Origin: an uncultured Eubacteriales bacterium
GTDB taxonomy: Bacteria; Bacillota; Clostridia; Oscillospirales; CAG-272
DNA length: 64,000 nt
Direction: 5' to 3'
Assembly (NCBI GenBank): GCA_934402395.1
Contig: CAKRTQ010000005.1
Location: 62,001 to 126,000 of the forward strand
Part shown: positions 32,696 through 41,917 of the stretch, one piece after another
Numbering within the stretch: position 1 is the stretch's first letter
Layout of the letters: each line of letters starts with the position of its first letter
The notes under the pieces: generated by a model
What the model saw: only the letters and a program-made list of their open reading frames with translations
Database searches by the model: none
Told to the model about the DNA's origin: nothing
Made by a program: the position numbers and the translations under genes

Positions 32696-33808
32696 ATGGC
32701 AAGTGTATCGCTTAAACACATTTATAAAAAATATCCGGGCGGAGTTACCGCTGTATCGGACTTTAACCTTGATATCAAGGATAAGGAGTTTCTGATCCTG
32801 GTCGGACCTTCCGGCTGCGGAAAGTCAACCACCCTGCGTATGATAGCAGGTCTGGAGGAGATCACAGAGGGTGAGCTTTTCATAGGCGATCAGCTGGTCA
32901 ACGATGTTGCTCCTAAGGACAGAAAGATAGCAATGGTGTTCCAGAACTACGCTCTGTATCCTCATATGACCGTTTTCGAGAACATGGCATTCGGACTCAA
33001 GCTCATCAAGACTCCCAAGGAGGAGATCAAGAGACGCGTTGAAGAGGCTGCCCGTATACTTGACATCACCCACCTGCTTGACAGAAAGCCGAAGGCTCTG
33101 TCCGGCGGTCAGAAGCAGCGTGTCGCGCTCGGACGCGCTATCGTTCGTAAACCCAAGGTCTTCCTTCTTGACGAACCGCTCTCCAACCTGGACGCAAAGC
33201 TCCGTGCGGCGATGAGAACCGAGCTTACAAAGCTGCACCAGAATGTTCAGACCACATTTATTTACGTTACGCACGACCAGGTCGAGGCTATGACCATGGC
33301 AACAAGAATCGTTGTTATGAAGGACGGTCTCATTCAGCAGGTCGATACTCCTCAGACTCTTTACGATGAGCCTGTCAACCTCTTTGTTGCCGGATTTATC
33401 GGAACACCTCAGATGAACTTCATCAACGGCAAGCTTGTCAAAAAGGGTGACGATGTTTACTTCAACTTCGAGGACAAGTCCCTCAAGCTGCCCTCCGAAA
33501 AGGCAAACAACCCCGATCTTAAGGACTATATCGGCAAGGAAGTTGTTGTCGGTCTGCGTCCCGAGTGCATCCACGATGCTCCCATGCAGCTTGCTGCATT
33601 CCCGGACAGCGTAGTTGATGCTTATGTTGACGTTACCGAGCTTATGGGCGCCGAGATCTATCTCTACCTCACCATAGGCGAGACCAACCTCATCGCACGT
33701 GTTTCCTCCCGCTCCACCACCCGCGCGGGCGACAACATCAAGGTTGCCTTCGATATGACACGTATGCACATATTCGATAAGGACACCGAGCGTTGCATCA
33801 TTCACTGA
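32696..33808 (+). CDS. Carbohydrate ABC transporter ATP-binding protein, MsmX/UgpC type
   Basis: This 370-residue ATPase of the MalK/MsmX/UgpC group powers sugar or glycerol-phosphate import. It has Walker A GPSGCGKSTT, signature LSGGQKQRVALGR, Walker B VFLLDEPLSNLDAK, the switch YVTHDQVEAMTMA, and a C-terminal regulatory TOBE domain (GFIGTPQMNFINGKL onward). No permease or binding protein is nearby, so it probably serves several sugar importers encoded elsewhere, as MsmX does in Bacillus. Codon use is notably biased to preferred codons, suggesting high expression. The ribosome site AGGAGG is 12 nt from the ATG, which is long. Confidence 0.94.
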   Translation: MASVSLKHIYKKYPGGVTAVSDFNLDIKDKEFLILVGPSGCGKSTTLRMIAGLEEITEGELFIGDQLVNDVAPKDRKIAMVFQNYALYPHMTVFENMAFGLKLIKTPKEEIKRRVEEAARILDITHLLDRKPKALSGGQKQRVALGRAIVRKPKVFLLDEPLSNLDAKLRAAMRTELTKLHQNVQTTFIYVTHDQVEAMTMATRIVVMKDGLIQQVDTPQTLYDEPVNLFVAGFIGTPQMNFINGKLVKKGDDVYFNFEDKSLKLPSEKANNPDLKDYIGKEVVVGLRPECIHDAPMQLAAFPDSVVDAYVDVTELMGAEIYLYLTIGETNLIARVSSRSTTRAGDNIKVAFDMTRMHIFDKDTERCIIH

Positions 33809-33830
33809 TGATTTAAACATAATGTAATAC

Positions 33831-33858
33831 AGGCTGTCACGCTAACGCGCGACAGCCT
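33831..33858 (+). terminator. Terminator after the MsmX-type ATPase
   Basis: AGGCTGTC and GACAGCCT form an 8-bp stem with a GC-rich 12-nt loop, followed by an AT-rich tail. Confidence 0.7.
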
Positions 33859-33877
33859 ATATTATTATCGCGGGGAA

Positions 33878-33906
33878 TTGACAAGTTCGCTGATTTATAG
33901 TATAAT
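33878..33906 (+). promoter_or_regulatory. Promoter of the CPBP/TadA-AAG/DUF5722/pncB unit
   Basis: A perfect TTGACA (33878-33883) and TATAAT (33901-33906) are 17 bp apart, 45 nt before the CPBP start. Confidence 0.92.
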
Positions 33907-33950
33907 AAAATATATATATCTTGACGGTAAAACGCATGGAGGTGGATCCG

Positions 33951-34919
33951 ATGACTGCTGAAAAAAAATACTGCACCCCCGCGTACAGCCTTCGCTTTAC
34001 GGCTGGCAGGATCGGACTTACCATGCTGTTTCACACCATGCTTATAAATCTGCTGTTTATTCTGTCCGATGCGGTCGAAGCGCCGGTGCGCGCCTTTGCC
34101 TCCGCTCAGGCGGGGATATTCGGCACCGAAGCCGCCGATATTGCTGTCGGATCTCTTGAAGCGGCGTCATATCTTATGTCGTTTATGCTTCCCGTGGCTT
34201 TCTTCGCCATAATTACCCCGCGCGCGGTGCGACGTCCGATGAATCTCGGGGTGCGGCTGCCGTCCTGCACATGGGCGGTGATCCTTTTTGCGCTTGCGGC
34301 AAACACGGCGGCATCGTATGTGAATTTTTATGTTATGTCCGGTATCGGTATTCCGTCGGAACCGTCGTCCGAAAGCTCTGGCGGTGCGGTCGGTATCATC
34401 CTTTCGTTTATAAATATTGCCCTTGTTCCGGCACTTTGCGAGGAATTCCTTTTCCGCGGGTGCATACTCGCCGCACTACTGCCATATGGGAAAACAACGG
34501 CTGTTATCGGCTCGGCGGTGCTCTTTTCTTTGATGCACAACAACTTCGCTCAGTTTTTCTACACCTGTATTGCGGGAATAATTTTGGGCGCCGTTTATGT
34601 TGCCACAGGATCGATATGGGCGGGGACCTTCGTTCATCTTTTCAATAACTTTTCGTCGGTGGCGCTGTCAGCACTCTATGAGCGCACAACACCGGAGACG
34701 GCGGCGGTGATATCCGCTCTTTACGATTCCGCGCTTCTGACGGCGGGGCTTGCGGCAGGAGTTGTGCTTGTTTTGCATGAAAAAAAACAGGCGGAATGGC
34801 ATGGCGATGTATCATATGCGACCGACAGCGGCACGCACGGCACTCTTCGCGGTTTTTTTGCCCCGGCAATGATAGTTTATTTTGCGGTGGCGATATTTGC
34901 TGCGCTGGTTCTGAGGTGA
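33951..34919 (+). CDS. CPBP-family intramembrane glutamic endopeptidase-like protein
   Basis: This 322-residue polytopic membrane protein carries the CPBP (CAAX/ABI) motifs in order: EEFLFRG (residues ~164-170), FSLMHNNFAQF and HLFNNFSS. These supply the glutamates and histidines of the active site. Family members process prenylated proteins in eukaryotes; bacterial ones are tied to bacteriocin self-immunity or membrane-protein maturation, with mostly unknown substrates. The ATG at 33951 follows GGAGGTGGATCCG. It is the first gene of an operon whose next gene starts 9 nt after its stop. Confidence 0.9.
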   Translation: MTAEKKYCTPAYSLRFTAGRIGLTMLFHTMLINLLFILSDAVEAPVRAFASAQAGIFGTEAADIAVGSLEAASYLMSFMLPVAFFAIITPRAVRRPMNLGVRLPSCTWAVILFALAANTAASYVNFYVMSGIGIPSEPSSESSGGAVGIILSFINIALVPALCEEFLFRGCILAALLPYGKTTAVIGSAVLFSLMHNNFAQFFYTCIAGIILGAVYVATGSIWAGTFVHLFNNFSSVALSALYERTTPETAAVISALYDSALLTAGLAAGVVLVLHEKKQAEWHGDVSYATDSGTHGTLRGFFAPAMIVYFAVAIFAALVLR

Positions 34920-34927
34920 TGTGAGCA

Positions 34928-35944
34928 ATGGAGTCGGAAAAAAACAAAATGGCTCGGTCTCCGGATGAAGCGGACATTGCGTTCATGCACATGGCGCTTG
35001 ATCTGGCGCACGAGGCAGCTGCGGCTGGCGAGGTGCCGGTCGGCGCCGTTGTCGTGAGACGAGGCGAGGTGATAGGGAGCGGCAGAAATCGCCGCGAGGG
35101 CGGCGGCGGTGCCGTCGCACATGCGGAGATAGAAGCGATAAGCGCGGCGTCGCGCGCACTCGGCGGGTGGAGACTTTCCGGGTGTACTCTTTATGTCACG
35201 CTTGAGCCGTGTCCCATGTGTGCCGGCGCGGTGATAAATGCGCGGCTTGACCGCGTTGTGTTCGGTGCGCACGACCCAAAGGGCGGCGCACTCGGCGGAC
35301 TTTTTGACCTTTCCGCCTACCCGCTCGGCTGCCGTCCGCTTGTCAGCGGCGGTGTGCTGGAGGACGACTGCTTAAAGCTCATTCGTGATTTTTTTGCCGC
35401 ACGCAGAAATGATACCGGCAAGCCGCGCCGCGTACTGCGCGAAGCATTTTCTATGCACGCAGACGAGCTGGCGCCGTATCTTCTCGGCAAAATTCTTTGT
35501 CGGCGCGACCGCGAAAGCGGCGAGATACATCGCGCGCGCATAACGGAGACCGAGTGCTACCTTGGCGAGGAGGATACCGCCTGTCACGCGCATCGCGGCA
35601 AGACCGAGCGAACGTCTGTCCTTTGGCGGCGCGGCGGCACGGTGTATGTGTATCTTTGTTACGGAATGCACAGTCTTCTGAATTTTGTGAGCGGCGGCGA
35701 GGGCGAGCCGGAGGCGGTTCTGATCCGTGCTGTTCAAGGTGCCGCAGGTCCCGGCAAGCTTACGAAAATGCTGGGGATCGACCGTTCGCTGAACGGTCAC
35801 GATGCGGTTTTTTCGGACGAAATATGGATCGAGGACGACGGTACCCCGATTCCGGAATATACGTCGCTCCCGCGTGTGGGCATAGATTACGCGTCGCCCG
35901 ATGACCGTATGCGTCCGTGGCGTTTTACCGCGATAGCGGAATAA
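34928..35944 (+). CDS. Fusion of tRNA adenosine deaminase (TadA) and alkyladenine DNA glycosylase (AAG/MPG)
   Basis: This 338-residue protein joins two complete enzymes. Residues ~15-155 are TadA, which makes inosine at the tRNA wobble position; the zinc/proton-transfer motif HAEIEA (H65, E67) and PCPMC (94-98) are intact. Residues ~170-338 are the MPG/AAG-type glycosylase, which removes 3-methyladenine and hypoxanthine from DNA in known members. It has ITETECYLG (catalytic Glu ~209, stacking Tyr ~211), a His in TACHAHRG, YVYLCYGM and the Asn in SLLNFVS. The linker is short and the frame has no stop or shift between halves. Second gene of the operon. Both halves are confident; joint function is inferred. 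Confidence 0.93.
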   Translation: MESEKNKMARSPDEADIAFMHMALDLAHEAAAAGEVPVGAVVVRRGEVIGSGRNRREGGGGAVAHAEIEAISAASRALGGWRLSGCTLYVTLEPCPMCAGAVINARLDRVVFGAHDPKGGALGGLFDLSAYPLGCRPLVSGGVLEDDCLKLIRDFFAARRNDTGKPRRVLREAFSMHADELAPYLLGKILCRRDRESGEIHRARITETECYLGEEDTACHAHRGKTERTSVLWRRGGTVYVYLCYGMHSLLNFVSGGEGEPEAVLIRAVQGAAGPGKLTKMLGIDRSLNGHDAVFSDEIWIEDDGTPIPEYTSLPRVGIDYASPDDRMRPWRFTAIAE

Positions 35945-35967
35945 GATCAAAAAGGCAGGTGAAGGGA

Positions 35968-38313
35968 ATGAAACAGACGTTTTCGGTACGGATGCGTACT
36001 GCGGCGTTCCTTTTGGCGTGCCTTTTCGTGACGGCACTTGCGCTGCCTTGCGCGGCAGTCGGTGCCGAATCAACGACCGCCGCTTCATCCGCAAAAAGCA
36101 CGTCGCTCGGCGTTATAACGGTGTGCTCATATGATCGCGCGGCGGGCGTGATAAAGGTTGCGGGAACTGTCAATCACAAGGTCTTTACGGCGGCTGAAAA
36201 CTGCCGTATAGCACTTTTCCGCGTTCCGTCGTGGCGTTCTGCGGCGCATATTGCCGCAGCATCGGACCCGGTGGCGGAAATGCCCGTGGCGATCAGATTT
36301 GAATTCACACTTAAGTTCACGGGCGAGGAGGACCTCCTCTCGCTTTATGCCCCGGTGCTGATATACCCGGACGGCAGGCGTTCTTTTATCGCGCAGCCGA
36401 GGTACCCCGAAAGCGTGACGGGCGATACGCCGGATGTCGGCTTCAAGGGTGTCTCCACCGATTCGGCATCCGAAATTGCGGAGTCGGGGGCAGGCAGCGT
36501 TTTGATAGATGTTTATCTTGACCGCCTTGAGGACGGCAGGCACAGCGGATATCTTCAGACCATAAGCGGTATGTCGTTTTATTACAACCGCGAATATGTC
36601 GATGATCTTGACAGGCGGGTGCGCAGTGCCTCGGTCGCAGGCGCTTCGGTGCTTTTGCGGCTGCTTGTTTCCCCCACAGACAGTCCCGATGGACTTTCCT
36701 ACGCTGCTTCGGCATCATTCGGTGCCGCCTACCGCGGCATCGTTGTTTCGGACGAAACTTCCGCGCTCACGGTCTATGCATATCTTTCATTTCTTTGCGC
36801 AAGATATGACGGCGGTTCGCGCGGCAGGGTAGACGGTCTTGTGCTCGGCTTTTGCGCCGACCTGCCCGACAAATATAACTTTTGCGCCAGTACCGGTCCG
36901 ATGTATTATGAAATATATTCAAGGACGCTCGCGCTTATCGGCATTGCGGCAGGGGAGGGGATGCGCCTTGTGGTTCCTGTCAGCGATGAGTGCGGAGCCG
37001 ACGGCTCGCCAGTATTTTCGGATTTTGTCGAAGGTGTCGCCGCGTATATTTCCGCACACACCGACCTTGAATTCACTGTGATGATAGACAGTACGCACAA
37101 CGCCTATCATCTTGACGACAGTTATTTTGACCTTCCGACCGAAGGCGGAGACGACGATGCCGCCTACCCGCGCGGCGACTCACAGAAAACGCCGGACCCG
37201 AAGACGGACGGCGAGGAAACGAAAAAAGAGCCTGTCCCCACTTCAAAAAGCGACGGTTACTTCTGCACCGACAGCGTGACGATCGGCATAACGCCGCTTG
37301 CTTCGGTGATGGAACAGCTCTGTGACCGGTACAACTCTCTGCGCCGCAGCTTTATCTGGTGCTGGACGCCCGATGAGAGCACATCCGGCAGTGCGCTGAG
37401 CGTGCTTTATGCGTACAATTATATGGCACTCACTGCCATGGGGGCGGAGGCATTTGTGCTTCGCACCGACAGCACGCGGTTCACCACAGTATCTCATCTT
37501 GTAAAATATATAGATACCGATTCGGGCGACAAGGCTACATCATATGCGCTTGAGGTGTTCGGCGTCACGTCATGGTCGGTGCTTTTTCCCGGTTTGACGG
37601 AAGTTGCTCCCGGAGGGAGAAAAATAATCGAGACGGAACTCCTCACAGGTGCGCCGGACCTGCGCGGCAGGTACACGCTTTGGAACTTCTCTGCGGTTTC
37701 CGGCGCGCACGGATGGGCTGCGGGCCCCGGCTGCAGATCGCTGCGCAGTGTTTTCGATGACGGCGAGGGCTGCCTCAAAGCCGTTTTCGGCGACGAGAGC
37801 GGCGGGGCGTATTCGGATATATGCAGTGTCTTTGTCACTCCGGAGCCGTCCGCATATACGTCTTACGCAGGCTTTGATCTGTCATGCTCGGGCGGAGCAG
37901 AGGGCGATATCTACGAGATAAAGCTGGTCGTCTACAGCGGCGGTGTGTCGGTCGAGGGCAAGACCGTTATGACCGAGGGCGAGCGCAAAACACTGTATAT
38001 TGATATCTCCGGTGCACCGGACGATGCCGGTATCGATGCCGTGCGCATTGCGGCAAGACGGGTCTCGGGCGAGGGCGATATCACTCTGCGTACGTACGAG
38101 GTATCACTTTGCAGCCGCGAGCATTCCGACCGCGAGCTTGCCGCGCTCATTGCGGAGGCTCATCGAAGCGGCGATGGCGGCGATGCGTCGATAGACGATG
38201 AAGCGTCGCAAAAGCTTCTCACCGCAGTGCTGCTGATAGCGGCGTCTGTGGCGTTCGGCGGATATGCTGCTGTTCTTCTGGCACGGCGCGAGCGGCGCGA
38301 TGCCGGCAGATAA
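35968..38313 (+). CDS. Large exported, membrane-anchored protein (DUF5722-like)
   Basis: This 781-residue protein has a signal peptide (MRTAAFLLACLFVTALALPCA within the first 35 residues), a beta-rich N-terminal region, a central alpha/beta region resembling DUF5722 and TIM-barrel glycosidases (KGVSTDSASEIAESG, then SFYYNREYVDDLDRRV and later FEYNRTL-like segments), an Asp/Glu/Lys-rich linker near residue 400, and a C-terminal membrane helix (LLTAVLLIAASVAFGGYAAVLL) with a basic tail. It faces the outside and may act on cell-surface or dietary glycans, but no catalytic residues can be assigned. It starts 23 nt after the fusion gene. The DUF assignment is from memory and is tentative. Confidence 0.65.
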   Translation: MKQTFSVRMRTAAFLLACLFVTALALPCAAVGAESTTAASSAKSTSLGVITVCSYDRAAGVIKVAGTVNHKVFTAAENCRIALFRVPSWRSAAHIAAASDPVAEMPVAIRFEFTLKFTGEEDLLSLYAPVLIYPDGRRSFIAQPRYPESVTGDTPDVGFKGVSTDSASEIAESGAGSVLIDVYLDRLEDGRHSGYLQTISGMSFYYNREYVDDLDRRVRSASVAGASVLLRLLVSPTDSPDGLSYAASASFGAAYRGIVVSDETSALTVYAYLSFLCARYDGGSRGRVDGLVLGFCADLPDKYNFCASTGPMYYEIYSRTLALIGIAAGEGMRLVVPVSDECGADGSPVFSDFVEGVAAYISAHTDLEFTVMIDSTHNAYHLDDSYFDLPTEGGDDDAAYPRGDSQKTPDPKTDGEETKKEPVPTSKSDGYFCTDSVTIGITPLASVMEQLCDRYNSLRRSFIWCWTPDESTSGSALSVLYAYNYMALTAMGAEAFVLRTDSTRFTTVSHLVKYIDTDSGDKATSYALEVFGVTSWSVLFPGLTEVAPGGRKIIETELLTGAPDLRGRYTLWNFSAVSGAHGWAAGPGCRSLRSVFDDGEGCLKAVFGDESGGAYSDICSVFVTPEPSAYTSYAGFDLSCSGGAEGDIYEIKLVVYSGGVSVEGKTVMTEGERKTLYIDISGAPDDAGIDAVRIAARRVSGEGDITLRTYEVSLCSREHSDRELAALIAEAHRSGDGGDASIDDEASQKLLTAVLLIAASVAFGGYAAVLLARRERRDAGR

Positions 38314-38365
38314 CGCGGCGCGCGATATAAGTCAAATATTTTATTTATATAAAAGGACGGAACAA

Positions 38366-39814
38366 ATGAAAAACATCGACAGAAATCTTACCATGCTTTG
38401 CGATTTTTATGAGCTTACCATGGCAAACGGCTATGAAAAGTGCGGCATGGGCGATATGTATGTTTATTTTGACGTGTTTTACCGTGACAATCCCGACGGT
38501 GCGGGCTATGCCATTGCCGCAGGACTTGAGCAGATAGTAAAATACGTCAATGAGCTGCACTTTGACAGCGAGGATATCGAATATCTCCGTTCAAAGGGAA
38601 TATTCGATGAAAAATTCCTTGAGTACCTTAAAACCTTCCGCTTTGAGGGCGATATGTGGGCAGTGCCGGAGGGAACGGTCATATTCCCGGGCGAACCTGT
38701 GATCACCGTGCGTGCAAAGGCTCCGCAGGCGCAGTTTATCGAGACATATATCCTTATGCAGTTCAACCATCAGTCCTGCATTGCGACAAAGGCAACACGC
38801 ATTGTGCGCGCTGCCGACGGCAGGGCAATAAGCGAGTTCGGCTCGCGCCGCGCGCAGGGCTCGGATGCCGCTATTCTCGGTGCGCGCGCCGCATATATCG
38901 GCGGCTGTGCGGGAACTGCCTGCACCATCACCGACGAGGCTTACGGTGTTCCCGCAACGGGGACCATGGCTCACTCGTGGGTGCAGATGTTCCCCGATGA
39001 ATATACTGCGTTCAAGACCTATTGCGAGATATATCCGACCGCAGCCACGCTGCTGGTAGACACGTATAATGTCATTGAGTCGGGCGTGCCGAACGCCATA
39101 CGCGCATTCCGCGAGGTGCTGAAGCCGATGGGCATTACAAAGTGCGCAATACGCATTGATTCCGGCGACATAGCCTACCTTACAAAAAAGGTCCGCAAAA
39201 TGCTGGATGCAGCGGGCTTCCCGCAGTGCAAGATAGTGATATCGAACTCGCTTGACGAATATATAATCCGCGATATAATCCGCCAGGGCGCGTGCGTGGA
39301 TGCGTTCGGCGTCGGCGAAAGACTGATCACTTCAAAGAGCTCTCCCGTATTCGGCGGCGTTTACAAGCTTTGCGCGGTCGAGGACAGCGTCACCGGAGAG
39401 ATAATTCCCAAAATAAAGCTGAGTGAAAACGCACAGAAGATAACAACACCGCATTTCAAGAAGGTAATGAGACTTTACAGCCGCGAAAACGGAAAGGCTG
39501 AGGCGGACCTCATTTGTGTGCATGACGAGACTGTGAATGACGATGGTCCGGTCGAGATATTCGATCCGCAGTACACATGGAAGCGCAAGATACTTGAAAA
39601 TGTCCGTGCCGAGGAGTTGCTGGTCCCGATATTCAAGGACGGAAAGCAGGTTTATGAGCTGCCGTCGCTTGAGGATATCAAACGCCGTTGCGCCGATCAG
39701 CTCGGAACGATGTGGGACGAGATACTTCGCTTTGAAAACCCGCATAACTACTATGTTGACCTCTCGCAGAAGCTGTGGGATATCAAGCATGAAATGATAC
39801 GCGGAAACAGATGA
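38366..39814 (+). CDS. pncB: Nicotinate phosphoribosyltransferase
   Basis: This 482-residue enzyme makes nicotinate mononucleotide from nicotinate and PRPP in NAD salvage. Family motifs are LTMLCDFYELTMANGY, the substrate loop region EFGSRRAQGSDAA, GTMAHSWVQMF (catalytic His) and IRIDSGDIAYL near the phosphate site. I use the ATG at 38366 because AAAAGGACGG lies upstream and the conserved N-terminus begins there; the longer frame reads through the previous stop region without support. It is 52 nt after the DUF5722 gene and ends at a strong terminator. Confidence 0.96.
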   Translation: MKNIDRNLTMLCDFYELTMANGYEKCGMGDMYVYFDVFYRDNPDGAGYAIAAGLEQIVKYVNELHFDSEDIEYLRSKGIFDEKFLEYLKTFRFEGDMWAVPEGTVIFPGEPVITVRAKAPQAQFIETYILMQFNHQSCIATKATRIVRAADGRAISEFGSRRAQGSDAAILGARAAYIGGCAGTACTITDEAYGVPATGTMAHSWVQMFPDEYTAFKTYCEIYPTAATLLVDTYNVIESGVPNAIRAFREVLKPMGITKCAIRIDSGDIAYLTKKVRKMLDAAGFPQCKIVISNSLDEYIIRDIIRQGACVDAFGVGERLITSKSSPVFGGVYKLCAVEDSVTGEIIPKIKLSENAQKITTPHFKKVMRLYSRENGKAEADLICVHDETVNDDGPVEIFDPQYTWKRKILENVRAEELLVPIFKDGKQVYELPSLEDIKRRCADQLGTMWDEILRFENPHNYYVDLSQKLWDIKHEMIRGNR

Positions 39815-39840
39815 CCGCGCAATAAGAAAAATAAGTAAGA

Positions 39841-39890
39841 GGGGCTGCCGCGCTTTGGCGCGGCAGCCCCGAATTCGGTTTAACCGAATT
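39841..39890. terminator. Bidirectional terminator between pncB and surface protein
   Basis: Two stems in series: a perfect 13-bp GC-rich hairpin (39841-39853 with 39858-39870, loop TTTG) and a 9-bp AT-rich hairpin (AATTCGGTT / AACCGAATT, 39872-39890). The flanking genes converge, so it can stop both. Confidence 0.88.
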
Positions 39891-39897
39891 ATTTTGA

Positions 39898-41733
39898 TCA
39901 GTCGTTTACTTTCTTTCTTACGAAGAAGCAAGCGGTGCCGGCTATCGCAACAACTGCGAGAGCGATAACAACTACGTAAGCGTTGTCGCCGGTCGGAGGA
40001 GTTACGGGCTCGGTCACAGCGGGCTTGGTGTCCACAGGATCGGTATCGGCAGGCTTGGTGTCCAAGGGATCGGTTCCGGGAGTTACAGGATCGGTCACAG
40101 CGGGTTTGGTGTCCACAGGATCGGTCACGGGCGGCTCAACGGGAGTGGTGGGGGCGGTGTAACCGACCTTGGCACTTGCGAATACAGCCTTGCCGCCTTT
40201 AAGAGCGAACAGGGTGGAGCCTGCTGCGGCGTTTGCCTGGTAAATGAGAGTGCTGTTGAGCTCGCCGCGGGTGATAGCCTTTACATTGGAATCACCGATG
40301 GTTCTCTGGTTGCCTTCAAAGTCGATAACGGCACCGCTGAGGTTCTTGCCGAGAGCGGCAGAGAGCGGTATGCGGTTTGCAACGTTGGCTTCGGCAGTGG
40401 CATAGGAGAGAATGGTGGTCGTGCCGCCGTCGGCGAGGAATATGTTCTCCATGGTGTAGAGGGCGATGTCGGCACTGGACATACCGAGAATTGCAAGATA
40501 GCAGGTCTTGTCGGCAACGGTCAGAGCGGAAAGCTTACCTGCGCCGATGACGTTCTTGATGGTGGTGTCGTTGTTGTTGGTGTAGCCGATGAACTCGGAA
40601 GCCCAGCAGGCAGCCGCAACGTCGCCGTTGTTGATGCTGTTGGTGATGTGGGCGTATTCCTGCTTGGAGCCGAATACGTAACCCACAAGTCCGCCTGCCT
40701 CGTAACCGGCAGTGATCTTACCGTTGTTGATGCAGTAGTCGATGTAGAGGGTGTTGCCGTCGTTGCCGCTCTTGGTTCCCTTGGCGAGGTAACCGAGTAT
40801 ACCACCGGCTTCTGCGGTAGCCTTGCCTTCGATGAAAGCAGTGATGTCGCCGTTGTTGACGCAGTTCTTGATGGTAAGGGGAACGATAGTGGATGTGTCG
40901 TAGGAGGAACCCACGATACCGCCGGCGCAAGCGTCTTCCTTGGCACTCTTGGCAGTGTTGGAGAGAGTGATGTTACCGTCGTTGGTGCAGAACTCGATGG
41001 TGGCGGACTTTCTTGCGTCACCTATGATACCGCCGGCGCGGTGCGCAGCAGTGATGGCGGCAGCATTGTAGCAGTTTTTGACTTTGATGGCACCGGAGCC
41101 GTTGTAACCGGCAATACCGCCGGCACAAGCCTGGTCGACTGCGCTCTGGGATGTGATGGCACCCTTGTTTACGCAGTTCTCGAAAGTACTGTCAAGGCCG
41201 TAGCAGCAGCCGACGATACCGCCGACGAAGCCGTTGCTGTCGATAGTGCCTTCATTGGTGCAGCCGATGAAGTAGGAGGGGGCGGAATCGGAGCCGCTGC
41301 CGTTTACACGACCGACCAGAGAACCGGTCTTGGAGTCGTCGTTGGCGCGAACTGTGATGTCAGCCTTGTTGGTTATGTTTTCGAATCTTGCCATCTTAGC
41401 CTGGCAGGCAACTGCGGCTGTATTGACGGTCTCACCGGCAACGATGTCGATCTTGCCCGCGATGGTGAGGTTCTTTACTGTACCGTTCATCTGCTTGAAC
41501 ATAGGAACGGAAATGGTAACGGTCTTGCCGTTGCCGTCGAGGGTACCTGTGAAGTCGGTTTCATAGGTCTCATCGATGGTGATGTCGGCTGCGAGGTAAT
41601 AAATACCGTCGGGAGCCATGTTCTTGAATTCTTCGGCGCTGTTGATGGCGGTGCCCTCGGCAGCGAATACGCCGACGGAAAGCATGGACACGATCATAAC
41701 AATGCTGAGGATCAGGGAGAGTGTTTTGCGCAT
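39898..41733 (-). CDS. Repeat-rich surface protein with C-terminal anchor (first paralogue)
   Basis: This 611-residue exported protein has a signal peptide (MRKTLSLILSIVMIVSMLSV in part) and a body of ~45-residue GLUG-like repeats (AGGIAGYNG, NCVNKGAITS, FCTNDGNITL) that should form a right-handed beta-helix. A Pro/Thr/Asp repeat stretch follows (DPVDTKPAVTDPV units), then PPTGDNAY, a hydrophobic span (VVVIALAVVAIAGTACFFV) and RKK. The tail resembles sortase or membrane-anchor signals of Clostridia. It is probably an adhesin or carbohydrate-binding surface protein. The ATG at 41733 follows GAGGTATACATC. The next gene upstream is a close paralogue. Confidence 0.85.
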   Translation of the reverse strand: MRKTLSLILSIVMIVSMLSVGVFAAEGTAINSAEEFKNMAPDGIYYLAADITIDETYETDFTGTLDGNGKTVTISVPMFKQMNGTVKNLTIAGKIDIVAGETVNTAAVACQAKMARFENITNKADITVRANDDSKTGSLVGRVNGSGSDSAPSYFIGCTNEGTIDSNGFVGGIVGCCYGLDSTFENCVNKGAITSQSAVDQACAGGIAGYNGSGAIKVKNCYNAAAITAAHRAGGIIGDARKSATIEFCTNDGNITLSNTAKSAKEDACAGGIVGSSYDTSTIVPLTIKNCVNNGDITAFIEGKATAEAGGILGYLAKGTKSGNDGNTLYIDYCINNGKITAGYEAGGLVGYVFGSKQEYAHITNSINNGDVAAACWASEFIGYTNNNDTTIKNVIGAGKLSALTVADKTCYLAILGMSSADIALYTMENIFLADGGTTTILSYATAEANVANRIPLSAALGKNLSGAVIDFEGNQRTIGDSNVKAITRGELNSTLIYQANAAAGSTLFALKGGKAVFASAKVGYTAPTTPVEPPVTDPVDTKPAVTDPVTPGTDPLDTKPADTDPVDTKPAVTEPVTPPTGDNAYVVVIALAVVAIAGTACFFVRKKVND

Positions 41734-41796
41734 GATGTATACCTCTTTCTTGTAATTTTTATGCGGTGACTTACCCGCACTGTTTGGAGTCAATTA

Positions 41797-41825
41797 ATTA
41801 TACCCAAAATTGCACTGAATGTCAA
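41797..41825 (-). promoter_or_regulatory. Promoter of the first surface-protein gene
   Basis: On the minus strand TTGACA (41820-41825) and TATAAT (41797-41802) are 17 bp apart. Confidence 0.92.
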
Positions 41826-41858
41826 GTCTTTTTGTTGGATTTGTATAAAAAATATTCA

Positions 41859-41895
41859 AAAAATCCCCGGAAAGTGTTTGGTTTGCTTTCCGGGG
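41859..41895 (-). terminator. Terminator of the second surface-protein gene
   Basis: Arms CCCCGGAAAG and CTTTCCGGGG (41865-41874 with 41886-41895) surround an 11-nt loop and are followed on the minus strand by ATTTTTTG. It separates the two paralogues, so each gene is its own unit. Confidence 0.9.
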
Positions 41896-41917
41896 AAGAG
41901 TATCTTATTCAGACGGT

